Shown here piece after piece: positions 16,483 to 25,900 of a stretch of DNA of 40,441 nt. The stretch is from NCBI GenBank assembly GCA_900316395.1, contig ONCT01000020.1, positions 1-40,441 of the forward strand. Direction: 5' to 3'. The notes below the pieces were generated by a model. That model was not told the origin of the DNA. It ran no database searches and saw only the letters and a list, made by a program, of their open reading frames with translations. The translations under genes were made by a program, and so were the position numbers. Positions within the stretch are counted from its first letter, which is position 1, and every line of letters begins with the position of its first letter. Source of the DNA: an uncultured Lachnospiraceae bacterium. Lineage in GTDB: Bacteria; Bacillota; Clostridia; Lachnospirales; Lachnospiraceae.

Positions 16483-18062
16483 TGGGTAAGAAGAGTAAAG
16501 AAAGAGATATAGGCGGCAAGAACCTGGGTAATTTCTATATTCCAGGTGGTAAAGTTAGAAAACGTCGTGAGTGGCGTGGCCTTAAGGATACAATGTATGA
16601 TTACAAATGCTGGCTTAAGGTTTTGATGATTCTTGGTAAGTTCGTAGCTAAGCCTCGTAATGTCAAGGCAATGTTTCGCTATAGATGGATGGCTAACTAC
16701 TTAGCAGTTCCTATGATGACTGACAGACATACACAGGGTCTTAGAGGTGAGCATCTCAGAATTGCCCGTACAGAGTTCGACCTTATTACAGATGACGTTG
16801 CCAAGCTTCTTGACAAGATATTCAAGGCTGATGCAAGAACAGGTAACAACAGAGAATATAATAAGAATGTTCTTGTTGTCGATGAGAATGAGATGACAGC
16901 ACCGATGATGGGATTTAAGAATCTTGAAGTGCTCAGCAGAGAGACAGTATCAACTTATGTTCCGGTACTTTTGAATCAGCACTCTATGGAGTTCTATCTT
17001 GACTTGATTCAGGAATATGGTATGCCGGGTGATGTATGTCCTATGCCGGCGGCAGAGGCAGGTATATCTATTGCAGGTGATGCACCACAGATTGGAAGAG
17101 CTGCGGTTCAATGTAATACAACTTGCGACGGTTCGCTACTTGGTAACGGTGTTATCTCTAAGAGACTTGAATTGGAAGAAGGCGTTCCCTGCTTCCAGCT
17201 TGCAGCACCTCTTCGTCATAGAGAAGATGATGTACAAGAATATGCGGCTCAGGAGATTAGGAACTGTATTAAGTTCATAGAAGAGAATACAGATGATAAA
17301 TGGGATTGGGATTATTACTTCGAGTGTGCGAAGCGTGTTAATCTGGCTACGCGCTGCAGACAAGAGTGGCTGGATATGAACAAGACCGATTATCCTCAGG
17401 TATTCGGCTCTAACCTGGCGCTTTATACCGAGACTAACTATATGGCGATATGCGGTCGTGTACAGGCATTTGCCGATGCTGACAAGAAGATAACAGCATT
17501 AGCTGAGAAAGCATATAGAGAGAAGAAGATGGCCGCTAAGGAATATCGTCATAGAGCGATTATCTGGGGTGTTCAATCACATTATTATTTCGATTTCTTA
17601 ATCTGGTTACAGAACTGTTGGGGAATTATTCCTCTTACAGATATGTTATCTATGGTTAGTACAAGAGTCCTTGCTGAAGAGGATACACCTGAGAACAGAG
17701 AGCAGGCTATCTACGATATGGCTTGGCTTCAGGAGAACATGATTATGCGTAACAGAACCCATGGTGGTTACAAGGTATTGCTTGACGAATTGTGGGAGTT
17801 CTGTGAGGAATTCAACGCTGACATGGTTATACTATGGGAGCACATTACATGTAAGGCTTTAGATGGTATGCATGGTCAGTTCGAGGAGAAGGCAAGAGAG
17901 AAGGGAATTCATCTCATGTGGGTTCAGCATCAATTGTTCGACCCTCGTGTAGTATCAAGACAGGGTGTTCGTGATGATGTTAACAGATATATGAGAACTG
18001 TTATGCGTGAAGAGCCAGTTGACCCTACACTTGAGATTTTAGAGGACGAGAATTCGTACTAA
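16482..18062 (+). CDS. 2-hydroxyacyl-CoA dehydratase, HgdA-like subunit
   Basis: 526 residues, the larger partner of the previous gene. Family signs are CPMPAAEAGISIAGDAPQIG, QCNTTCDGSLLGNG, GVPCFQLAAPLRHRED, and ILWEHITCKALDGMHGQF with MWVQHQLFDPR near the C-terminus. The N-terminal 70 residues (lysine- and arginine-rich, GGKVRKRREWRGLKD) are longer than in the classical glutaryl enzyme. ATG at 16482 shares its A with the preceding stop. Together with the HgdB-like subunit and the activator it forms a complete dehydratase, sensitive to oxygen, in amino-acid or lactate fermentation; which of these is unknown. Confidence 0.88.
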   Translation: MGKKSKERDIGGKNLGNFYIPGGKVRKRREWRGLKDTMYDYKCWLKVLMILGKFVAKPRNVKAMFRYRWMANYLAVPMMTDRHTQGLRGEHLRIARTEFDLITDDVAKLLDKIFKADARTGNNREYNKNVLVVDENEMTAPMMGFKNLEVLSRETVSTYVPVLLNQHSMEFYLDLIQEYGMPGDVCPMPAAEAGISIAGDAPQIGRAAVQCNTTCDGSLLGNGVISKRLELEEGVPCFQLAAPLRHREDDVQEYAAQEIRNCIKFIEENTDDKWDWDYYFECAKRVNLATRCRQEWLDMNKTDYPQVFGSNLALYTETNYMAICGRVQAFADADKKITALAEKAYREKKMAAKEYRHRAIIWGVQSHYYFDFLIWLQNCWGIIPLTDMLSMVSTRVLAEEDTPENREQAIYDMAWLQENMIMRNRTHGGYKVLLDELWEFCEEFNADMVILWEHITCKALDGMHGQFEEKAREKGIHLMWVQHQLFDPRVVSRQGVRDDVNRYMRTVMREEPVDPTLEILEDENSY

Positions 18063-18094
18063 TTCTAACATATTATAATTAAGGAGATATTGAT

Positions 18095-18889
18095 ATGAAG
18101 TATTATGGTGGTTGTGATTCAGGAAGTACATATACGAAATGTGTAATTATTGATGAAAATGGCAAGATGGTAGCTGATGTTACACTTAAGAGTAGAATCA
18201 ACTCAGTACAAAGCTGCCAGGAGTCATTAGATAAAGCTATCGAGAAGGTGCCTGAGCTTAAGAATGCTAAGGACTTAGCATATCTTGTAGGAACAGGTTA
18301 TGGACGTAACAAGGTTCCATTTGCCGACGAGAATATATCAGAGATAAGTTGTCACGCTATGGGAGTTCATGTAGCTGACCCTACTGTAAAAGCAATTATT
18401 GATATTGGTGGTCAGGACGTTAAGGGTATTGCTGTTGATACAGACGGTACAGTTAAGAATTTCGCTATGAATGACAAATGTTCAGCCGGTACAGGAAGAT
18501 TCTTCGAGGCTATGGCAAGAGCATTTGAGATGTCACTTAGTGATTTCTCTAAGCTATCCCTTAAGGCTAAGAATGTTATTCCAATTACAGCTCAGTGTAC
18601 AGTGTTTGCTGAATCTGAAGTTATATCTCTTGTTGGTGAAGGAAAGCCAATGGATGAGATTGCAGCTGGAATTGAGTTATCAGTAGCTAAGAGATGTTTC
18701 GTAATGGCTAAGAAGGCAGGCGCTGTTGATAAGATTACATTAACAGGTGGTTGTGCTAAGAACGATGGTCTTAAGGAAGCAATTGAGAAGGTGCTTAAGC
18801 TTAAGGTTATTGATTTACCAATTGACCCTCAGCTTATGGGAGCACTTGGAGCAGCAGAGTTTGCACGTCAAAAAGGAATGGCAAAGTAA
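18095..18889 (+). CDS. 2-hydroxyacyl-CoA dehydratase activator (HgdC-like ATPase)
   Basis: 264 residues of the BcrAD/BadFG ASKHA ATPase family. Homodimers share one [4Fe-4S] cluster and drive a low-potential electron into the dehydratase by ATP hydrolysis. Visible are the phosphate-1 loop GCDSGSTYTK (5-14), IDIGGQDVKG, DKCSAGTGRFFE with cluster cysteine 129, TAQCTVFAESEV with cysteine 168, and the adenosine-site TGGCAKN. Length is standard (260-270). In many clusters the activator comes first; here it is third, 32 bases after the large subunit, with a good AAGGAG site. Confidence 0.93.
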   Translation: MKYYGGCDSGSTYTKCVIIDENGKMVADVTLKSRINSVQSCQESLDKAIEKVPELKNAKDLAYLVGTGYGRNKVPFADENISEISCHAMGVHVADPTVKAIIDIGGQDVKGIAVDTDGTVKNFAMNDKCSAGTGRFFEAMARAFEMSLSDFSKLSLKAKNVIPITAQCTVFAESEVISLVGEGKPMDEIAAGIELSVAKRCFVMAKKAGAVDKITLTGGCAKNDGLKEAIEKVLKLKVIDLPIDPQLMGALGAAEFARQKGMAK

Positions 18890-18890
18890 T

Positions 18891-19157
18891 ATGAGTAAGA
18901 AAAAACAAAGAATCAAGGATTTAATTGAATATAAAGAGAAGCTTGAAAGTGTAAAGAATGGAATTGACGTAACGAAAGGAGAGAAGACTATGAGTGGATG
19001 GGTAATAGCACTTATTGTTATAGCAGCAGTAATTGTTGGATTGTTCCTACTTACTTTCCTTGTATATATGTTCAATCTTGACATGAAGCTGATGGCAGCT
19101 ATGGAGCCAATATTCTTAAAGCATTATGACAAGGTTGAGAGAGATGAACACTTATAA
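18891..19157 (+). CDS. Small single-pass membrane protein
   Basis: 88 residues from ATG 18891, one base after the activator stop. Basic N-terminus (MSKKKQRIKDLIEYKEKL), then a transmembrane helix (WVIALIVIAAVIVGLFLLTF) and a short tail. A second in-frame ATG at 18990 has the much better site AAAGGAGAG and would give a 55-residue protein that begins right before the membrane helix; either could be used. It overlaps the next gene by 14 bases. I do not recognise a family. Its place in the dehydratase operon may be incidental. Confidence 0.6.
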   Translation: MSKKKQRIKDLIEYKEKLESVKNGIDVTKGEKTMSGWVIALIVIAAVIVGLFLLTFLVYMFNLDMKLMAAMEPIFLKHYDKVERDEHL

Positions 19158-20106
19158 GAAATTACTTGGATTAGTCTTGGTATTAGGTCTTGCTGTAGTT
19201 GCAGGAGGATGTACCACCAAGGCACAACGACAGGACATAATAATTAACAATGCTTCAAAATATATGAGCGAAGGCAACTATGCACAGGCTATAGAACTTC
19301 TTAATGAAGGTCTGGCTTTAGCTGAAGGCAGAGTAGGAGATAAGGAGATAGACATTTCCTATTATAAAGCGGCTGCACAGTATAATAGTGGTGATTACGA
19401 AGGCGCTATTAAGACATATACTGCACTTGCGAATTATGATGAAGACGACCCTAATCCTCTGTTCCTTCGTGGAAGCGTATATCTTAAGAGTGGTGAGAAG
19501 GCGACGGCCTTGAATGACTACAAGGCAGCTATTAAGCTAGACGAAAAAGATTATGATTTGTATATTGCCATATACGAGAATCTTGCGGCTAATAATTTCA
19601 TTAAGGAAGGAGAAGAATTCCTTAATATCGCCTTAGAGAAGAGTGGAGAATCAGCTGATGATTGTCTTGCAAGAGGGCGAATCTATTCTCTTATGAAGCA
19701 ATATGACGCGGCAGAGACTGCTTTCAAGAAGGCAGACGACAAGGGCGCAGAGGATGCTAATATATATCTTGCTAATTTGTATTTGCAGCAGGGGGATGAG
19801 TTAAAATGTGATAAGCTCCTTGAAGAATACAAGTCAAAGGATACTATTAGTGCGCTAGCCTGTAATGCAATTGCATCAATGGAACTTAAGAGGAATCATC
19901 CAGATGTAGCTCTTGAGTATGTTGAGCAGGGCTTAGGCAAGCTTGTTGTGAATAATAAGAAGGATCTGCTTAGGAACAAGGTTGCAGCTCTTGAAGCCTT
20001 AGGAAGATTTGAAGATGCATTTAATTCATGTATTGAGTTTTTAGAGCTCTATCCACAAGATGTAGATATGGATAGGGAGAAAACCTTCATTTCCACTAGG
20101 CTATAA
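19144..20106 (+). CDS. TPR-repeat lipoprotein
   Basis: 320 residues. The lipoprotein signal is MNTYKKLLGLVLVLGLAVVA followed by GGC, with the lipidated cysteine at 23. It is followed by about six tetratricopeptide repeats, for example NYAQAIELLNEGLALAEG, GDYEGAIKTYTALANY, EKATALNDYKAAIKL and KQYDAAETAFKKADD. The repeats bind protein partners, so this is likely a surface scaffold on the outer face of the membrane. The start at 19144 is preferred to one six codons earlier because it puts the basic residues and hydrophobic stretch at the N-terminus. It overlaps the upstream small membrane protein by 14 bases, and the hairpin at 20163 ends the transcript. Confidence 0.85.
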   Translation: MNTYKKLLGLVLVLGLAVVAGGCTTKAQRQDIIINNASKYMSEGNYAQAIELLNEGLALAEGRVGDKEIDISYYKAAAQYNSGDYEGAIKTYTALANYDEDDPNPLFLRGSVYLKSGEKATALNDYKAAIKLDEKDYDLYIAIYENLAANNFIKEGEEFLNIALEKSGESADDCLARGRIYSLMKQYDAAETAFKKADDKGAEDANIYLANLYLQQGDELKCDKLLEEYKSKDTISALACNAIASMELKRNHPDVALEYVEQGLGKLVVNNKKDLLRNKVAALEALGRFEDAFNSCIEFLELYPQDVDMDREKTFISTRL

Positions 20107-20162
20107 TAGTTGGTTAAATTGCCGAAATTATTCCCACAAAATATAGTAAAAAATACACACTA

Positions 20163-20197
20163 AGTCCCATAATCCACGATGTTATGGGACTTTTTTG
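20163..20197 (+). terminator. Terminator after the TPR lipoprotein
   Basis: AGTCCCATAA (20163-20172) pairs with TTATGGGACT (20182-20191), a perfect 10-bp stem with a nine-base loop, followed by a run of T. Confidence 0.92.
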
Positions 20198-20208
20198 ATG
20201 GGAAAATT

Positions 20209-20256
20209 CTACAATATATACACTATGCAAAAAAAATAAACCCCTATATATTGTGT
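20209..20256. promoter_or_regulatory. Pair of NrdR boxes upstream of nrdD
   Basis: Two copies of the NrdR box (consensus acaCwAtATaTwGwgt). Box 1 at 20209-20224 and box 2 at 20241-20256 (reads CCCCTATATATTGTGT; the complement is ACACAATATATAGGGG). They start 32 bp apart, the spacing normally needed for NrdR to bind both. They lie immediately upstream of the nrdD promoter. NrdR is a zinc-finger/ATP-cone repressor that senses dATP; its gene is not in the window. Confidence 0.88.
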
Positions 20257-20264
20257 TTTGGGTG

Positions 20265-20293
20265 TTGACGGAGAACAATTTGAGTGATACAAT
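20265..20293 (+). promoter_or_regulatory. nrdD promoter
   Basis: TTGACG (20265-20270), 17 bases, TACAAT (20288-20293). It starts nine bases after NrdR box 2. Confidence 0.75.
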
Positions 20294-20304
20294 ATCTTTA
20301 CGTC

Positions 20305-20327
20305 GGCGATACAGGCAAAGTATCGCC
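20305..20327 (+). other. Hairpin in the nrdD leader
   Basis: GGCGATAC / GTATCGCC, a perfect 8-bp stem with a seven-base loop, near the expected transcript start and about 37 bases before the start codon. It lacks a T-run, so it is not a terminator; it may stabilise the 5' end. Confidence 0.5.
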
Positions 20328-20364
20328 ATTTAGTAACAAAAATATTATTTTTTAGGAGTTGAAA

Positions 20365-22731
20365 ATGTTTGAAGTAGTTAAGAGAGATGGAGAAGTAACA
20401 GAGTTCAACCTTGGCAAGATCAATGACGCAATCGCCAAGGCATTTGATGCAACTAACAAGTCTTACAATGATGACATTATCGGTCTTTTATCACTTCGTG
20501 TATCTTCTGATTTTCAAGAGAAGATTCAGGATAACAAGGTAAATGTTGAAGACATTCAGGATAGTGTTGAGAAGACTTTAGAGTCAACAGGATATACAGA
20601 TGTAGCTAAGGCTTATATCTTATATCGTAGACAGCGCGAGAAGATGCGCAATATGAAGAATACTATATTAGATTACAAGGATGTAGTTAACAGCTACGTT
20701 AAGGTTGAGGACTGGAGAGTTAAGGAGAACTCAACTGTAACATATTCAGTTGGTGGTCTTATCCTTTCTAATTCTGGTGCTGTAACTGCTAATTATTGGT
20801 TATCTGAGATCTATGATGATGAGATTGCAGATGCACATAGAAATGCAGATATCCATATTCATGATCTTTCAATGTTAACAGGATACTGCGCTGGTTGGTC
20901 ACTTAAGCAATTAATTACAGAAGGTCTTGGAGGAATCTCAGGTAAGATTACTTCAGCACCTGCATCACACCTTTCTGTTCTATGTAACCAGATGGTTAAC
21001 TTCCTTGGTATTATGCAGAATGAGTGGGCAGGAGCACAGGCATTTTCATCTTTTGATACATATCTTGCACCATTTGTTAAAATAGATAATTTAGAGTATG
21101 ACGACGTTAAGAAATGTATAGAATCATTTGTATATGGCGTCAATACACCATCTCGTTGGGGTACACAAGCTCCATTTACTAATATAACTCTTGACTGGAC
21201 TGTTCCTGGCGACCTTGCAGAGTTACCTGCAATCGTAGGAGGAGAAGAGCAAGACTTCAAATACAAAGATTGTAAGAAAGAAATGGATATGATTAACAAG
21301 GCATTCCTCGAGGTTATGATTGAGGGTGATGCTAATGGAAGAGGCTTCCAGTATCCAATTCCAACATATTCAATCACAAGAGACTTCGATTGGTCAGATA
21401 CAGAGAATAACAAGTTGTTATTCGAGATGACAGCTAAGTATGGTACACCATATTTCTCTAATTATATCAATTCTGATATGGAGCCAAGCGATGTTAGATC
21501 TATGTGCTGTAGATTACGTCTTGACTTAAGAGAGCTTCGTAAGAAGTCAGGTGGATTCTTCGGTTCAGGAGAGAGCACCGGTTCTGTTGGTGTTGTTACA
21601 ATTAATATGCCTCGTATTGCATATCTTGCTAAGAATGAGGAAGATTTTTACAACAGACTTGACAGATTAATGGATATCTCAGCTAGATCTCTTAAGATTA
21701 AGAGAGGAGTTATTTCAAGACTTCTTGAAGAAGGATTATATCCATATACTAAGAGATACCTTGGAACATTTAACAACCACTTCTCAACAATCGGTTTGAT
21801 TGGTATGAACGAGGTTGGTCTTAATGCTAAGTGGCTTAAGAAGGATCTTACTAATAAGGAGACTCAGGAGTTTACTCAGGATGTTCTTAATCATATGAGA
21901 GAGCGTCTCTCTGATTACCAGGAGCAGTATGGTGACCTTTACAACTTAGAGGCTACTCCTGCTGAGTCAACAACATATAGATTAGCTAAGCATGATAGAG
22001 CTAAGTATCCTGATATTATTACTGCTGGATTTGAAGGAGATACTCCTTTCTATACTAATAGTTCACATCTTCCAGTTGAGTACACATCAGATATATTCGA
22101 TGCACTTGATATTCAGGATGGACTGCAGACATTATATACATCAGGAACTGTATTCCATGCATTCCTTGGTGAGAAGATGGCTAATTGGAAGTCAGCAGCT
22201 AACTTAATTAAGACAATAGCTGAGAATTATAGATTACCTTATTACACATTATCTCCTACATATTCTATATGTAAGGAGCATGGATATCTTGCAGGAGAGA
22301 CTACAACATGTCCTCACTGCGGAGCTCCAACTGAGGTTTACTCAAGAATTACTGGATACTACAGACCAGTTCAGAACTGGAATGAGGGTAAGAGTCAGGA
22401 ATATAAGAATCGTAAGATGTATGACATCGAGCATTCAATCTTGAAGAAGCCTTCTAAGATTAAGACAGAGGTTACTCAGAAGCTTAATGTAGATGGTACA
22501 TCAGGTGCAACAGTTAAGTACTTATTTACAACTAAGACATGTCCTAATTGTGCATTAGCAAAAGAGATGTTAAGCGATGAGGATTATGTACTTGTAGATG
22601 CTGAGGAAGAGACAGATATGACAGAGAAGTTCGGTATCATGCAAGCACCTACATTAGTAGTTGTCAATGGTGACAGATCTAAGAAATATGTTAACGCTTC
22701 CAACATTCAGAAGTTTGTTGATTCAAAATAA
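20365..22731 (+). CDS. nrdD: Anaerobic ribonucleoside-triphosphate reductase with C-terminal redoxin domain
   Basis: 788 residues, class III ribonucleotide reductase: a glycyl-radical enzyme that makes deoxyribonucleotides without oxygen. N-terminal ATP cone (FEVVKRDGEVTEF onward) for allosteric control by ATP/dATP, then the catalytic barrel (IHIHDLSMLTGYCAGWSL, PFTNITLDWTVP, GRGFQYPIPTYSIT, SMCCRLRLDL). Near the C-terminus are the zinc ligands (ICKEHGYL and TCPHCG) and the glycyl radical site RITGYYRPVQNW with Gly664. A further domain of about 75 residues follows (VKYLFTTKTCPNCALAKEM through QKFVDSK) with a redox CPNC motif (C726, C729) and cis-proline region QAPTLVVV, a glutaredoxin/thioredoxin-like fold. 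This fused domain is the natural candidate reductant. The start is the ATG at 20365 with TTAGGAG upstream. No nrdG activase follows; it must lie elsewhere. Confidence 0.95.
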   Translation: MFEVVKRDGEVTEFNLGKINDAIAKAFDATNKSYNDDIIGLLSLRVSSDFQEKIQDNKVNVEDIQDSVEKTLESTGYTDVAKAYILYRRQREKMRNMKNTILDYKDVVNSYVKVEDWRVKENSTVTYSVGGLILSNSGAVTANYWLSEIYDDEIADAHRNADIHIHDLSMLTGYCAGWSLKQLITEGLGGISGKITSAPASHLSVLCNQMVNFLGIMQNEWAGAQAFSSFDTYLAPFVKIDNLEYDDVKKCIESFVYGVNTPSRWGTQAPFTNITLDWTVPGDLAELPAIVGGEEQDFKYKDCKKEMDMINKAFLEVMIEGDANGRGFQYPIPTYSITRDFDWSDTENNKLLFEMTAKYGTPYFSNYINSDMEPSDVRSMCCRLRLDLRELRKKSGGFFGSGESTGSVGVVTINMPRIAYLAKNEEDFYNRLDRLMDISARSLKIKRGVISRLLEEGLYPYTKRYLGTFNNHFSTIGLIGMNEVGLNAKWLKKDLTNKETQEFTQDVLNHMRERLSDYQEQYGDLYNLEATPAESTTYRLAKHDRAKYPDIITAGFEGDTPFYTNSSHLPVEYTSDIFDALDIQDGLQTLYTSGTVFHAFLGEKMANWKSAANLIKTIAENYRLPYYTLSPTYSICKEHGYLAGETTTCPHCGAPTEVYSRITGYYRPVQNWNEGKSQEYKNRKMYDIEHSILKKPSKIKTEVTQKLNVDGTSGATVKYLFTTKTCPNCALAKEMLSDEDYVLVDAEEETDMTEKFGIMQAPTLVVVNGDRSKKYVNASNIQKFVDSK

Positions 22732-22762
22732 CACATAACCTGAATATAGTTTCGTGGCGAGT

Positions 22763-22811
22763 AAAGGGGCTGGGCGAGGACTAATAAAGTATTAGTTCAC
22801 ACCTAGCCCTT
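22763..22811 (+). other. Long hairpin between nrdD and dnaE
   Basis: AAGGGGCTGGGCGAGGACTAATA pairs with TATTAGTTCACACCTAGCCCTT around a three-base loop, with two internal mismatches or wobbles. No T-run follows directly, so it is either a weak nrdD terminator or a processing signal. (The arms are given here in two pieces of the region 22763-22811.). Confidence 0.55.
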
Positions 22812-22949
22812 GATTTGTCGAAATCCCGTAAATGCGTGGTTTGCCACTTGTTGATTCTCGATTATACATTATAGAGTTATCCACCACAGATAGGGCATTA
22901 TTGTTGATATGTGACTCTTCTTGTGAATAACTTATAAGAAAGGAATTCT

Positions 22950-25900
22950 ATGTCTTTTACACATTTACACGTCCATACAGAGTACTCTCTGCTGGATGGT
23001 TCTAACAAGATAACTGAATATGTTCGTCAGGTAAAAGCACTTGGGATGGATTCTGCAGCCATAACAGACCATGGTGTAATGTATGGTGTTATTGATTTCT
23101 ATAAGGCGGCAAAGGCGGAAGGGATTAAGCCTATCTTAGGTTGCGAGGTATACGTGGCTCCAGGTTCCAGATTCGATAAGTCGGTAGATGATAATGAGAG
23201 CAAATATTTTCATCTTATTTTGCTAGCAGAGAACAATGAGGGTTACAGCAATCTGATGAAAATCGTATCAGCTGGATTTGTTGATGGTTTTTATTACAAG
23301 CCAAGAGTTGATAGAGAGATTCTTACGAAATATCATGAGGGCATTATATGTCTTAGTGCCTGCCTTGCTGGAGAGGTGGCAAGACTGCTTCAAATGGGTC
23401 AGTATGAGGAAGCTAAAAAGGCTGCTTTATGGCATAGGGATTGCTTCGGAGAGGGCAATTATTTTCTTGAACTACAAGACCATGGAATCATGACTCAACA
23501 AGACGTAAACCAAGGATTGCTGCGGATTTCCCAGGAGACAGGAATAGAGCTTGTTGCCACTAATGATGTGCATTATACATTTGCAGAGGACGAGGTTCCT
23601 CACGATATCTTGCTATGTATTCAGACTGGCAAGAAGGTTGCTGATGAAGACAGAATGAGATATGAGGGTGGACAGTATTATGTCAAGAGTGAAGAGGAGA
23701 TGCGTTCTCTTTTCCCATATGCTCCACAGGCTATTGACAATACAGTTAAGATTGCCAAGCGGTGTAATGTAGATATAGAATTTGGCGTAACGAAGCTGCC
23801 ACATTTTGAAGTGCCTGAGGGATACGATTCATGGACATATCTTAACAAATTATGTAAAGAGGGATTAGAGCGAAGATACCCTGACAGACATGAAGAGCTT
23901 CTTCCTAATCTCGAATATGAATTAGATGTAATTCGCAAGATGGGATATGTAGATTATTTCCTGATTGTATGGGATTTTATTAACTTTGCCAGAGAGCATG
24001 ATATACCAGTTGGGCCTGGAAGAGGTTCGGCGGCTGGCTCCCTTGTATCATATACAACAGGAATTACTGATATAGATCCTATTAAGTATAGCCTGCTGTT
24101 CGAGCGCTTCCTCAACCCTGAGCGTGTGTCCATGCCTGATATTGATATCGACTTTTCCGACGAGAGAAGAGGCGAGGTTATTGACTATGTTGTAGACAAA
24201 TACGGCAAGGACTGTGTAACCCAGATTGTAACATTTGGAACACTTGCTGCAAGAAATGTTATTCGTGATGTAGGTCGTGTCCTAGACCTTCCTTACGCTT
24301 ATGTAGATAAGATTGCCAAGAGTATTCCAAGAGAGCTTAAGATTACAATTAAAGGAGCCTTAGAGAAGAATCCAGAATTGCTACAGATGTATAATGAGGA
24401 TGAGACTGTAAAGCATCTTCTTGATATGGCTATGAGGCTGGAGGGACTTCCAAGGAATACATCTATGCATGCGGCTGGAGTAGTTATTTCTCAGAAGCCG
24501 ATGGAAGAATATGTGCCACTTGCAAGAGCGCAAGATGGAACAATTACGACTCAATTTGTAATGACAACCATTGAAGAATTAGGTCTTCTTAAGATGGACT
24601 TCTTAGGTCTTCGTACTTTGTCAGTTATTGATAATGCAATTAAGATGATAGAAAGTACCTACCCGGATGTATCCATTGATTTTGACGAGCTAGGATATGA
24701 CGACAAGAAGGTATTTGACCTTATTGGTTCAGGTGAGACTGATGGTATATTCCAGCTAGAAAGTACTGGAATGAAGAACTTCATGAAGGACCTTAAGCCA
24801 GAGAGATTAGAGGATGTTATTGCAGGTATATCCTTATATCGTCCTGGTCCAATGGATTTTATTCCAGAGTATCTTGCTGGTAAAGGTGATAAGTCTAAGG
24901 TTACATATCTGTGTCCACAGCTTAAGCCTATATTAGAGCCAACCTATGGATGTATTGTATATCAGGAGCAGGTAATGCAGATTGTTCGTGACCTTGCTGG
25001 ATACTCCATGGGACGAAGCGACCTTGTACGAAGAGCCATGTCCAAAAAAAAGGACGCCGTTATGCAAAAGGAACGTGCCAATTTCGTCTATGGTAATGAG
25101 GAAGAAGGAGTTAGAGGTTGTATTAATAATGGCATTAGCGAGGATGTTGCCAACGAGATATATGATAAAATGATTGATTTTGCCAAATACGCATTTAACA
25201 AATCCCATGCGGCAGCTTACGCTGTAGTAGCTTATCAGACAGCATACCTTAAGTGTTATTATCCATTAGAATTTATGGCCAGCCTAATGAGTTCGGTGAT
25301 TGACAATACTACTAAGGTGTCAGAATACATTTTCCATTGTAAGAATATGGGGATTAATGTATTGCCACCGAATGTTAATTCTGGAGAAGGCCGATTTAGT
25401 GTAGACGGTGACGGCATTAGATATGGTATGTACGCAATCAAGAGTGTAGGTCGCAACGTAATTGATAGGATTGTTGAAGAGAGAAATGTTAATGGATTAT
25501 ATACGGGAATTGCTGATTTCATAACTCGTGTCAATGGTTCGGATATTAACAAGAGAGCCATTGAGAATCTTATTAAGGCAGGAGCGCTAGATGGGCTGGA
25601 TGCTAACAGACGACAGATGCTTTCTGTATATGTTAGGATTCTCGATAGCATCAATTCTGAGAAGAAGAAGTCAATCGAAGGACAGATGTCATTTCTTGAT
25701 ATTGTGTCTGATGAGAGCAAGAAGCAGTTCGAGATATCAATTCCTAATCTGCCAGAGTACGACAAGGAGACCATTCTTGAATTCGAGAAGGAGGCTCTTA
25801 ATATTTACATAAGTGGCCATCCTCTTGAGGGCTATCAGGATATTATGAAGGCAAATGTTACTAATCCAATTAGTGATTTGATGATTGATAGCACTACTGG

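Noticed and set aside
20305..20327. Riboswitch in the nrdD leader
   Set aside because: A single short hairpin without further structure; NrdR boxes already explain the control.
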